The translations under genes and the position numbers were made by a program. From an uncultured Pelagibacteraceae bacterium (GTDB lineage Bacteria > Pseudomonadota > Alphaproteobacteria > Pelagibacterales > Pelagibacteraceae), in assembly GCA_902516435.1 (NCBI GenBank), contig CABXYF010000004.1, positions 1 through 64,000 of the forward strand: DNA of 64,000 nt, written 5' to 3'. Positions 9,475 through 18,318 of this stretch are shown piece by piece. Below the pieces are notes generated by a model. That model made no database searches. It saw only the letters and a program-made list of their open reading frames with translations, and was not told the origin of the DNA. Position 1 is the stretch's first letter, and each line of letters opens with the position of its first letter.

Positions 9475-10622
9475 AGATAAATAGAAGAGATTTTTTAAAA
9501 ACAACAGCATTAACATCGTTGTATTTTGCCGGTTTTACTGCACCAACATTAGCTAGTAATGGTCCTAAAAAGAATTTAATAGTTATCATGTTACGAGGCG
9601 GTATGGATGGCTTATGTGCTATTCCAATCAAAGGAGATAAAAACTTTGAAAAGCTTAGAAGTAAAATTAATCTTGATCGAACTTTATCATTAACAAGTGA
9701 TTTTGATTTACACCCAGCACTTAAGACATTTAAAAGACTTTGGGATGAAAATTTAAGTGCTGCTGTTCACGCAACAAATATTCCATACACAGGAAGATCT
9801 CACTTTGATGGACAAAATCTAATGGAGTCAGGTGGGAAGGTACCTTACCAAGAAAAAACAGGTTGGCTTGGAAGAGGTATGAAGGTAGCTGGCCTAACGG
9901 GAAAAGGGTTGGCTCTCGCTTTACCTATGCCTTTACTTATTAGAGGAGTACCAATGAATAATAATTATTTTCCTGTAGGTAAAAGACTTCCTAGTAGGTC
10001 AACTTTAAGTCTTATTGAGCAAGCATATAAAGATCATGACGAAAAATTATTAGGTGAAAATTTAAAGATCATCATGACCCGTGATTTACAAAATACTTCA
10101 AGTGACGACAATTGGGTTCTTGCAAGTAATGCAGGGGAACAACTATCAAAACCAAATGGGCCAAGAGTGGCAGTATTTGAAGTAGATGGATTTGATACTC
10201 ATGCTGCACAAGGAGCAACAAACGGAGCACATGCAGACTGTCTTTCTGATTATGATAGAATTATAAGTGGCTTAAAACAATCAATGTCGAAAGAAGCATT
10301 TAATAATTCACTGATTGTAACATTAACTGAATTTGGAAGAACTATTAAACAAAATAGCAGTAATGGAACTGAACATGGTTATGGTTCAGCAGTATTTTTA
10401 GCAGGTGGCTTGATTAAAAAAGCACAAGTTCATACTGATTGGCCAGGTCTAAAAAGAAAAGAATTGTTTGAAGGAAGAGATTTAAACTCAACTATTGATG
10501 CTAGATCAATTTATGCATCAGCAATGTCTAAGGTTTTTGATGTTGATTTTAAAAAAATTACTAAAGATGTTTTTTGGGGAGAAGATTTACAAGATCTTTC
10601 TGATAAGCTATTCAAAACTTAA
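9471..10622 (+). CDS. DUF1501 family protein, TAT-type signal
   Basis: MKINRRDFLKTTALTS twin-arginine leader; MLRGGMDGLCAIP; HFDGQNLMESGG; TEFGRTIKQNSSNGTEHGYGSAVFLAGG. Confidence 0.92.
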   Translation: MKINRRDFLKTTALTSLYFAGFTAPTLASNGPKKNLIVIMLRGGMDGLCAIPIKGDKNFEKLRSKINLDRTLSLTSDFDLHPALKTFKRLWDENLSAAVHATNIPYTGRSHFDGQNLMESGGKVPYQEKTGWLGRGMKVAGLTGKGLALALPMPLLIRGVPMNNNYFPVGKRLPSRSTLSLIEQAYKDHDEKLLGENLKIIMTRDLQNTSSDDNWVLASNAGEQLSKPNGPRVAVFEVDGFDTHAAQGATNGAHADCLSDYDRIISGLKQSMSKEAFNNSLIVTLTEFGRTIKQNSSNGTEHGYGSAVFLAGGLIKKAQVHTDWPGLKRKELFEGRDLNSTIDARSIYASAMSKVFDVDFKKITKDVFWGEDLQDLSDKLFKT

Positions 10623-10666
10623 CTAACAAAAACTATTTAAGGTCATGTTTTTTTAAGTAAAGCTAA

Positions 10667-11428
10667 ATGAAAAAAAAAATTAATTTATTAAATACAAGTA
10701 TTTATTTTTTTTTAAGTTTGATTTTGTTAATTTTTTTAGTTGGGTATACTTGCAAATATTTAAAACTCTCTTATTGTCAAAATAATTTTTTTGAGGGTAT
10801 TTTAAATGAAAATGGTTTTGTAGAAAATCTGCAATCAGTTTTCCTTTTTTTTTCAATTTATTATTTGATAATTACATTTAAAAAATTCAGCTTAAATAAA
10901 ATTATTCGAATATTTTTAATAATTAAAATTTTAGCTTTGATTTATTACTTAGGTGAAGAAATTAGCTGGGGACAACATTTTTTTAAATGGGTATCACCAG
11001 AGTTTTTTATAATTAATAATAATCAAGCTGAAACCAATTTACATAATATATCCAATTTATTAGATCAATTACCAAGAACTTTAGTAATGATTTGGTGTGG
11101 TTTAATATCTATTCTTTTTTATTTTCTAAAAAAAAATATTTCTTTAAGTTATGAAACAAGGCTTATTTTTATTCCTACTGATCTACTTTTAAAAATATCA
11201 GTCATTTTTTTAATATTTTTTCTACCAGATTTTATTGTTGATAAATTATCTCTTCATCCAGGTCACGTTATTAATGGAAAAGAAGTTCCAGAGGCCACTT
11301 TTTATGATATCATTTCTCTTAATTTTTTAAGATTATCAGAAGTGCATGAATTAATTTTTTGTTTTTATTTCTTAGTTTACAGTATTGCATTTAAGCAAGC
11401 GGGAGATAGGCAAAATAAAACTTTCTAG
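10667..11428 (+). CDS. Hypothetical multi-pass membrane protein
   Basis: Long ORF, several hydrophobic helices, GEEISWGQHFFKW segment. Confidence 0.75.
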   Translation: MKKKINLLNTSIYFFLSLILLIFLVGYTCKYLKLSYCQNNFFEGILNENGFVENLQSVFLFFSIYYLIITFKKFSLNKIIRIFLIIKILALIYYLGEEISWGQHFFKWVSPEFFIINNNQAETNLHNISNLLDQLPRTLVMIWCGLISILFYFLKKNISLSYETRLIFIPTDLLLKISVIFLIFFLPDFIVDKLSLHPGHVINGKEVPEATFYDIISLNFLRLSEVHELIFCFYFLVYSIAFKQAGDRQNKTF

Positions 11429-11438
11429 ATGGAAAAAC

Positions 11439-11660
11439 TTAACAGCAACTACAACTTTTTTTAGCAGGCTTTGGTTGATCTTCAGCTTTTGCAGCTTCCA
11501 ATTCTTTTTGCTGTTCTTCGATAACATTTTGTTTCTTTGAAATTTTATACTCAAAGTAATCATAAAGACACGTAAAACCAAATTTAGAGGCTCTTTTTTC
11601 TTCATAACTTCTCCGTCCTCTTAGGTTTTCTATTATTTTTACTATTTCTGGATTTTGCAT
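11439..11660 (-). CDS. Small hypothetical protein with C-terminal CSCC tail
   Basis: 73-aa ORF MQNPEIVKIIENLRGRRSYEEKRASKFGFTCLYDYFEYKIS...KKSCSCC; preferred over the antisense-frame ORF 11372..11605. Confidence 0.65.
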   Translation of the reverse strand: MQNPEIVKIIENLRGRRSYEEKRASKFGFTCLYDYFEYKISKKQNVIEEQQKELEAAKAEDQPKPAKKSCSCC

Positions 11661-11690
11661 GCTTTATTTTTATTAAAAAAGTTAAATAAA

Positions 11691-12968
11691 TCAAGTTCTA
11701 ATCGTTGGCAGAGAATAAAAATCAGCCGTATCAATCTTAGAAGAATATTGTCTTCTCATGTTCCATTTTTTATGAACCCCAGCACTAGCAACGCTTAAAG
11801 TAGATCTTCCGTATCGATGATTAGTGTTATCAATTGATCTCATTAAACTATTAATTTTTTCATCTTTTGCAGAGGTAAATAAATTTGTTTTATCACTAGC
11901 ATTAGATAATCCTGTTAGCATCACCCCTGCTTTTTGGTAACGATATCCATTTTTAAAAATACTTTCCAAAATAGAAACTGCTGTTTTAACTATTTCAATA
12001 CTATCGTTTGTTGCAATTGGAAAATCAATTGTTTTTGTATTTGAATAATAGCCAAAGTTTCTTTGGAAAGGGCTAGTTCTAACAAATACACTAATTGCTT
12101 TTGCAACTAAAGACTCTGATCTTATTTTTTCAGATGCGTTTAAACAATAATTTGCAACTGCTTCTTTTAATTCTTGGAATGTTTCAATTCTTTTTCCAAA
12201 TGATCTAGATACGACACAACTTTTTCTTTTAGTGGTAGTTGTCTCTAAGCCTATACAAGGAATTCCTCTAAGCTCCATTGCAGTTCTTGAACTTAGAACA
12301 TTTGAAGATTTTTTGATCCAGGTATTAGATTTATTTTTTAATTGTTTAGCATTATAAATTCCATGCTTTTGATAAAACCTAGTTAATTGTCTACCAACAC
12401 CCCACACATCATTAATTTCAACTTTTTCTAAAATAGGATCTAAATTCTCTATTCCAATTAAGCTAGTAACTCCAGATTGCTTTTTCTTTGCGATATGATT
12501 TGCAACTTTACTTAATGTTTTTGTTTTGGCAATTCCAATACTAGTTGGAATACCTGTCCACTGTAAAACAGTTTCTCTAATTTCTTTACCAATTTTTTCT
12601 ACATCTTGATCAGGAAAATTTGATAAATCTAAAAAAGCTTCATCAATTGAATATACTTCTATTTCTGAATTAAATCTTTTAAGTGTTCGCATTACCCTTC
12701 TAGACAAATCTCCATACAAAGAATAATTTGATGAAAAAACTTCAACTTTATTTTTAATAATAATATCTTTACCTTTAAAGTATGGTTCGCCCATTTTAAT
12801 TCCTAAAGCTTTTGCCTCATTAGATCTTGAAATGATACAACCATCGTTATTAGATAAAACAACAACAGGCTTTCGTCTTATTTTAGGATTGAACAATCTT
12901 TCACAAGAAACATAAAAAGAATTACAATCAACTAATGCTATTTTTTTAGTACGTAGAATGGATGACAT
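11691..12968 (-). CDS. umuC: DNA polymerase V catalytic subunit UmuC (Y-family)
   Basis: IALVDCNSFYVSCERLFNP, VVVLSNNDGCIISRSNEAK, VYSIDEAFLDL. Confidence 0.95.
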   Translation of the reverse strand: MSSILRTKKIALVDCNSFYVSCERLFNPKIRRKPVVVLSNNDGCIISRSNEAKALGIKMGEPYFKGKDIIIKNKVEVFSSNYSLYGDLSRRVMRTLKRFNSEIEVYSIDEAFLDLSNFPDQDVEKIGKEIRETVLQWTGIPTSIGIAKTKTLSKVANHIAKKKQSGVTSLIGIENLDPILEKVEINDVWGVGRQLTRFYQKHGIYNAKQLKNKSNTWIKKSSNVLSSRTAMELRGIPCIGLETTTTKRKSCVVSRSFGKRIETFQELKEAVANYCLNASEKIRSESLVAKAISVFVRTSPFQRNFGYYSNTKTIDFPIATNDSIEIVKTAVSILESIFKNGYRYQKAGVMLTGLSNASDKTNLFTSAKDEKINSLMRSIDNTNHRYGRSTLSVASAGVHKKWNMRRQYSSKIDTADFYSLPTIRT

Positions 12969-13341
12969 AAGTAACTACTCCCCAAATAAAAATATCTTGC
13001 TCTTCATTAATTAAAATTCTGTCAGCAAATTCTTTAGATCCAGAGGTTAAAAATTTTTTATCTCTTTCTTGAACTAAAGTTTTTACCACCAACTCATCAT
13101 GAACATTTGCAATCACTGTTGAAAAATTTTTTGGCTTTAAACTTTTATCAACCACTAATAAATCTCCGTCATTAATTCCAACATCGACCATGGATTTACC
13201 CTGAACTCTGATGATGAAAGTAGCTGGAACATTCCTTATTAAATGCATGTTCAGATCGATATCTTCTTCGATATAATCAGTAGCAGGGGAAGGAAAACCA
13301 GCGCCTGCTTTATGTAAATAATAAGGGATTGTTAGTTTCAT
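12946..13341 (-). CDS. umuD: UmuD, LexA-family self-cleaving Pol V subunit; start placed at the internal Met
   Basis: KAGAGFPSPATDYIEEDIDLN (Ala-Gly cleavage site), VQGKSMVDVGINDGDLLVVD (Ser), LVVKTL (Lys). Track start at 13371 adds MGYKLEQNKN, which overlaps the SOS-like box. Confidence 0.92.
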   Translation of the reverse strand: MKLTIPYYLHKAGAGFPSPATDYIEEDIDLNMHLIRNVPATFIIRVQGKSMVDVGINDGDLLVVDKSLKPKNFSTVIANVHDELVVKTLVQERDKKFLTSGSKEFADRILINEEQDIFIWGVVTYVIHSTY

Positions 13342-13356
13342 GTTCTTGTTTTGTTC
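13342..13356 (-). promoter_or_regulatory. Putative alphaproteobacterial LexA (SOS) box
   Basis: Exact GTTC-N7-GTTC (plus strand GTTCTTGTTTTGTTC) directly upstream of the umuD Met. Confidence 0.65.
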
Positions 13357-13506
13357 TAATTTATAGCCCATTTATACAGTACACTCAAGAGGTTGTATTT
13401 TGAGTCTGTAACTGAATCAAAAGTGAATCAAAAGGTGAACATCCAAACTACATTTTGTATGCTTGTGGATAACTTCAACCAGAGATAGTTTAAAACAAAC
13501 AATAAA

Positions 13507-13986
13507 ATGCAAAATAAATCTTTAGAAGGTGGATGTATCTGTGGTCAAGTTAGATATAAACTTACAGAGAAACCTTTGTTTACTCAAGCCTGTCATTGTA
13601 AAGATTGCAAAATTTTAACTGGATCTTCTTACGTTATAAACAGTAGTGTTTTGGAAAATACTTTATTAGTTGAGGGCAATGTTTCTTCTTCAGTTGAGCT
13701 AAAAGGAGGAAGCGGCAAACCTAATACAGTATTTTTTTGTGAAAAATGTGGGACCTATTTATATACCGACTATACCTCAGCAATTGGTAGACTTAATGTT
13801 AGAACCAAAACTTTGGATGAAGCAAAAGAATTTCCTCCACAAGTTCATATTTTTGTAAAAGATAAAGACTCGTGGTTGAATTTAAAAGATAATGTTATTT
13901 GCTTTGAAAAAATGTATGATCCAAAGACAACTTGGCCAAAAGAAAGTTTAACCAGATATCATGAGTACATAAAGAATAAATCATAG
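13507..13986 (+). CDS. GFA / CENP-V family zinc protein
   Basis: GGCICGQVRYKL...ACHCKDCKILTGSSYV...FFCEKCGTYLYT. Confidence 0.9.
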   Translation: MQNKSLEGGCICGQVRYKLTEKPLFTQACHCKDCKILTGSSYVINSSVLENTLLVEGNVSSSVELKGGSGKPNTVFFCEKCGTYLYTDYTSAIGRLNVRTKTLDEAKEFPPQVHIFVKDKDSWLNLKDNVICFEKMYDPKTTWPKESLTRYHEYIKNKS

Positions 13987-13997
13987 GAAATTTCTTA

Positions 13998-14366
13998 ATG
14001 AAAATATTAAAATGCCATTGTGGGGAAGTTGAAATTCAAGTTGATCTAAAAAAAGAAATAGATCAATTAAAAAGATGTAATTGTTCAATGTGCAAAAGAA
14101 AAGGAACAATGGTTACGACTATTAATAAACAAGATCTAAAAATTATTAAAGGAGCAAAAAAAATTAAAACTTACCAATTCAAAACAAATGTTGCTAAACA
14201 CCATTTTTGTTCAGAGTGTGGAATTCATACCCATAATCTCAGAAGAGCAGATCCTAATACATATGGTATAAACGTAGGATGTATTGATGAAATAAAGCCA
14301 AATGAATTGTTTAAAATGAAGACCTTTGTTAGTGATGGTCAAAATCATATAAAAGATAGGAGTTAA
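13998..14366 (+). CDS. GFA / CENP-V family zinc protein
   Basis: CHCGEVEIQV...RCNCSMCKRKG...HHFCSECGIHTHNLRRADPNTYGINVGCID. Confidence 0.88.
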   Translation: MKILKCHCGEVEIQVDLKKEIDQLKRCNCSMCKRKGTMVTTINKQDLKIIKGAKKIKTYQFKTNVAKHHFCSECGIHTHNLRRADPNTYGINVGCIDEIKPNELFKMKTFVSDGQNHIKDRS

Positions 14367-14367
14367 A

Positions 14368-14739
14368 ATGAAAAAATTGTTATGTCATTGTGAAAGTGTA
14401 GAGCTAGAAATAAAAGAGTCGGAAAGTGCACTTAATAAATTCTTGAGATGTAATTGTTCGCTATGTAAGAAAAAAGGAATTATTATGACCTTTGCACCGA
14501 TAGTAGATGTAAAAATTACCAAAGGTCAAGATAAACTTAAATTATATCAATATCATACAAAAGTAGCAGAGCATTATTTTTGCTCAGATTGTGGAATCTA
14601 TACTCATCATAAGATGAGAAGCAAACCAGATACTTATGGTTTAAATGTTGGATGTATTGATGAGATCGACCAGTTCACATTAGAGAATGTTGGTCTAAAC
14701 GATGGACACAATCATCCAATGGATCAAAATAATCAATAA
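14368..14739 (+). CDS. GFA / CENP-V family zinc protein (paralog of preceding gene)
   Basis: CHCESVELEI...RCNCSLCKKKG...HYFCSDCGIYTHHKMRSKPDTYGLNVGCIDEI. Confidence 0.88.
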   Translation: MKKLLCHCESVELEIKESESALNKFLRCNCSLCKKKGIIMTFAPIVDVKITKGQDKLKLYQYHTKVAEHYFCSDCGIYTHHKMRSKPDTYGLNVGCIDEIDQFTLENVGLNDGHNHPMDQNNQ

Positions 14740-14747
14740 TTTAAATC

Positions 14748-15674
14748 ATGAAAACAGTTGAGTGCTTTAACAAAGTTAAAAAAGATTGTTTTAAATTTAT
14801 TAAATCTCAAGAAACATCAACTGAAAAGTTTAGTAAAAAAGAAATAATGCTAAAAAATTTTTTAATTCCATTATGTTTCTGGATTTCTAAAAAAGCAAAT
14901 AACAAAAAACCATTTATTGTTGGTCTTGCTGGTGGGCAGGGGACTGGTAAAACCACCACAAGCTCTATAATAAAAATTATATTAGAAAAATATTTTAAAC
15001 TTGAAGTGTTTAAAATCTCTATTGATGATTTCTACAAAACAAGAGAAGAAAGATATAGGTTATCAAAAAAAATACACCCAATGTTGATGACAAGAGGGGT
15101 TCCAGGAACTCACGATGTACAAATGATGTTAGATTTTTTTAAAAAGTCTAAAATTAAAAAATTTAAAAAGATAATGTTACCAAATTTCAATAAAGCTATT
15201 GATGACCGATTTAATAAAAAGAAATGGTATAAAATAAAGCAAAGACCTGATGTCATTATTTTTGAAGGATGGTGCGTGGGAGCTAGACCAGAATTACTTA
15301 ATACAATGAAAAAACCGATTAACTCTCTAGAAAAAACTAAAGATCAAAAGCTTGTTTGGAGAAATTATGTAAATCAACAATTAAAAACTAGTTATAAAAA
15401 GCTATACTCACAGTTAAATTGTATGATTTACTTAAAAGCAAAAAATTTTACTTTATTACAAAAGTGGAGATTGAAACAAGAGCAAAAACTTTGGTTAAAA
15501 GCTAAAAAAAAATCTAAACATAAAATAATGAATAAATCTGATGTAATTAATTTTATGCAAACTTATCAAAGAATTACTCAAAATATGTTTAAGAATACGC
15601 CAAAGTATGCGTCTATTATTTTAAATTTAAATGATAACCATCAAATAAAATCTGCTGTATATAGGTCTAAATGA
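14748..15674 (+). CDS. P-loop kinase, D-glycerate 3-kinase-like
   Basis: GLAGGQGTGKTTTS Walker A; ISIDDFYKTREER; HPMLMTRGVPGTHDVQMML; IFEGWCVGARPE. Confidence 0.8.
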   Translation: MKTVECFNKVKKDCFKFIKSQETSTEKFSKKEIMLKNFLIPLCFWISKKANNKKPFIVGLAGGQGTGKTTTSSIIKIILEKYFKLEVFKISIDDFYKTREERYRLSKKIHPMLMTRGVPGTHDVQMMLDFFKKSKIKKFKKIMLPNFNKAIDDRFNKKKWYKIKQRPDVIIFEGWCVGARPELLNTMKKPINSLEKTKDQKLVWRNYVNQQLKTSYKKLYSQLNCMIYLKAKNFTLLQKWRLKQEQKLWLKAKKKSKHKIMNKSDVINFMQTYQRITQNMFKNTPKYASIILNLNDNHQIKSAVYRSK

Positions 15675-16963
15675 AAAAAATTTTTATATTAATTAGTTTA
15701 ACTTTATTTTATTTTAGTAATTCTTTTGCAGTTACTTTATATGAAGCTTTAAATCAAACTTACAAAAGTAATATTCAATTAAATGCTGAAAGGGAAAACA
15801 TTAAAGCGTCAGAGGAAGATGTAAATATTTCAAAAGCTGATTATAAACCCTCATTAACATTAAGTGGATCAAAAAGTATTGAAGATACTAATAAGCTTAC
15901 TAATCAAAGTGGTGGAGATGCAACTATTAGTGACGTTGATCCGTTTTCAACATCAATAAAATTAGAACAAACAATTTTAGATTTTGGAAGAGATATAACT
16001 CTTCAAAAAAATATTACTGCTTTAGATTTGGCAAAAGCAAAATTAGTAAAAAAAGAACAGGACATCCTTCACAGCGCAATTTATGCTTTCACAAATTTAA
16101 TATACACAAGGGAAACGCTTGAAATTAATGAAGAGAATTTAAATCTTTTAATTAGGCAAGTAGAAAATGATAAGATTAGAAGAGATAGAGGTCAAATTAC
16201 AAATACTGACTTAGCACAATCCGAATCCTCTCTTGCAGGTGCCCAAGCTCAATTTGCAAAGTCAAAAAGTGATCTATTAATTAGTAAATTAAACTATGAA
16301 AATATAATTGGAAAAATTAATGACCCTAAACAATTACAAAAAAATTCTAATGCAATTGTTGGTATTCCAAGCACACTTAATGAAGCATTAAATCTTTCTA
16401 AACAAAATAATCCAGATATTTTAATTGCAAAACTTGATCTAGAAAAGTCTGAAAAAGACTTAGCAATTTCCGAGTCTGACCTTAAACCAACCGCATCTTT
16501 ATCTTTGCAAAGATCTTATACAGATGACCTTAGTGCAACTGTTGATGAAAAAGAGCAAGACATTTTAAAAGCAACTTTAAGTTGGCCTTTTTATTCTGGC
16601 GGGAAAAAAAGATCAACAATTAATAAAAACTCAAATTTAACCACACGAAAAAGGTTACTGTTAGATGATGCTGTTAGAACTAATGAAACTAATGTTGCCA
16701 GTGCCTGGTCAAGTTTACAATCTTCAGAAAGTTTCCTGAGTTCCGTAAAAGTTCAAGTTAAATCATCCCAAATAGCTTATGAGGGAATTGCAGCAGAGTA
16801 CGAAAGAGGATCAAGAAATACTCTTGATGTTATTCAATCAAATGCATTATTACTTTCTGCTCAAATATCTTTGGCAAATTCTGAGAAAAACTACCTTATG
16901 GCCCAATATAATCTCCTTAAAGCAGTAGGGCTTCTAAATAGCCAATATCTAAATCTTAAGTAA
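15671..16963 (+). CDS. tolC: TolC-family type I secretion outer membrane protein
   Basis: Signal peptide, two duplicated TolC domains (LDFGRD...; WPFYSGGKKRSTI; AAEYERGSRNTLDVIQSNALLLSAQISL). Confidence 0.92.
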   Translation: MKKIFILISLTLFYFSNSFAVTLYEALNQTYKSNIQLNAERENIKASEEDVNISKADYKPSLTLSGSKSIEDTNKLTNQSGGDATISDVDPFSTSIKLEQTILDFGRDITLQKNITALDLAKAKLVKKEQDILHSAIYAFTNLIYTRETLEINEENLNLLIRQVENDKIRRDRGQITNTDLAQSESSLAGAQAQFAKSKSDLLISKLNYENIIGKINDPKQLQKNSNAIVGIPSTLNEALNLSKQNNPDILIAKLDLEKSEKDLAISESDLKPTASLSLQRSYTDDLSATVDEKEQDILKATLSWPFYSGGKKRSTINKNSNLTTRKRLLLDDAVRTNETNVASAWSSLQSSESFLSSVKVQVKSSQIAYEGIAAEYERGSRNTLDVIQSNALLLSAQISLANSEKNYLMAQYNLLKAVGLLNSQYLNLK

Positions 16964-17006
16964 TTATGTGACTTTTTAAGGTACAAAATAAATATATTGC
17001 CAATGA

Positions 17007-17021
17007 GAACAAAATGTGTAC
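17007..17021 (+). promoter_or_regulatory. Degenerate SOS-like box upstream of recA
   Basis: GAACAAAATGTGTAC = GAAC-N7-GTAC, one mismatch from GAAC-N7-GAAC, 51 bp upstream of ATG. Confidence 0.3.
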
Positions 17022-17071
17022 ATTTAATATCATGATTCGAGTGTTAAAAAATTTAATAAAAAAGGCAAAAT

Positions 17072-18226
17072 ATGACTAAAAACAACCTAAAAGTAGTTAA
17101 ATCTACTAAAGATCAAGAAGCGGACAACAAAGAGAAAAATAAAGCATTAGATGCTGCGATAGCTCAAATTACAGATAATTTTGGAAAAGGTTCAGTAATG
17201 AAGCTCGGTGAAAAAAGAGCCATGGATATTGAGTCAATATCTACAGGATCTTTAAGTTTAGATTTAGCATTAGGAATAGGTGGATTACCTAAAGGAAGAA
17301 TTGTTGAAGTTTACGGACCAGAGTCATCTGGAAAAACAACATTAGCATTACAAGTTGTTGCTGAAGCACAAAAAGCTGGAGGAATTTGTGCATTTGTTGA
17401 TGCAGAGCATGCTTTAGATCCAGTTTATGCAAAAAAATTAGGTGTAAATACAGAAGAACTTTTAATTTCGCAACCTGATGCTGGTGAGCAAGCTTTAGAA
17501 ATTGCTGATACACTAGTAAAATCAGGCTCTATTTCAGTAATTGTTATCGACTCCGTTGCAGCTTTAACTCCAAAAGCTGAAATCGAAGGAGAGATGGGAG
17601 ATCATCATGTTGGTCTTCAATCAAGATTAATGAGTCAGGCTTTAAGAAAATTAACTGGTTCAATTTCAAATACAAATACAATGATGATTTTCATTAACCA
17701 AATAAGAATGAAAATTGGAGTTATGTTTGGAAGTCCTGAAACAACATCAGGTGGGAATGCACTTAAATTTTATTCATCAGTGAGAATGGACATTAGAAGA
17801 ATTGGTGCCATTAAAGATAAAGATGAAATTATTGGTAACTCGACAAGAGTTAAAGTGGTTAAAAACAAAGTTGCACCACCATTCAAAGTTGTTGAGTTTG
17901 ACTTAATGTATGGAAGAGGAATAAGTAAGATGGGTGAACTCGTCGATCTTGGTTCCAAAGCAGATATAATTGAAAAATCAGGAGCATGGTATGCTTATAA
18001 AGGAGAAAAAATAGGTCAAGGTAGAGAAAATGCAAAGACTTATTTAGCTCAAAATCCTAAAGTTGCTGCTGAAATTGAAATGGCTATTAGGGAAAAAGCA
18101 GGTGTAATTTCTAAGAAAATAGAGGGAAATCCACTTGATCCTGACAAAATTGAGAAAGAAAAGAAAGTAGCTGAAAAAGAAGAAGCAGCAAAAGAAGAAG
18201 CTGCTGATCCAAAAAAAATTAATTAA
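17072..18226 (+). CDS. recA: Recombinase RecA
   Basis: [70 protein letters not shown]. Confidence 0.99.
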   Translation: MTKNNLKVVKSTKDQEADNKEKNKALDAAIAQITDNFGKGSVMKLGEKRAMDIESISTGSLSLDLALGIGGLPKGRIVEVYGPESSGKTTLALQVVAEAQKAGGICAFVDAEHALDPVYAKKLGVNTEELLISQPDAGEQALEIADTLVKSGSISVIVIDSVAALTPKAEIEGEMGDHHVGLQSRLMSQALRKLTGSISNTNTMMIFINQIRMKIGVMFGSPETTSGGNALKFYSSVRMDIRRIGAIKDKDEIIGNSTRVKVVKNKVAPPFKVVEFDLMYGRGISKMGELVDLGSKADIIEKSGAWYAYKGEKIGQGRENAKTYLAQNPKVAAEIEMAIREKAGVISKKIEGNPLDPDKIEKEKKVAEKEEAAKEEAADPKKIN

Positions 18227-18242
18227 AGGTCATCTTAATTAT

Positions 18243-18270
18243 AAAAGGCGCTTAATTTAAGCGCCTTTTT
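18243..18270 (+). terminator. Rho-independent terminator after recA
   Basis: ggcgctt aattt aagcgcc then TTTTT. Confidence 0.92.
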
Positions 18271-18318
18271 CCCTTACTGATATCTAGACATAGATTAAAA
18301 AAGCTGTATTTTGAAAAT

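Noticed and set aside
11372-11605. 77-aa minus ORF overlapping 11439..11660 in another frame
   Set aside because: The 11439..11660 frame has better composition and placement; both are unlikely to be coding.
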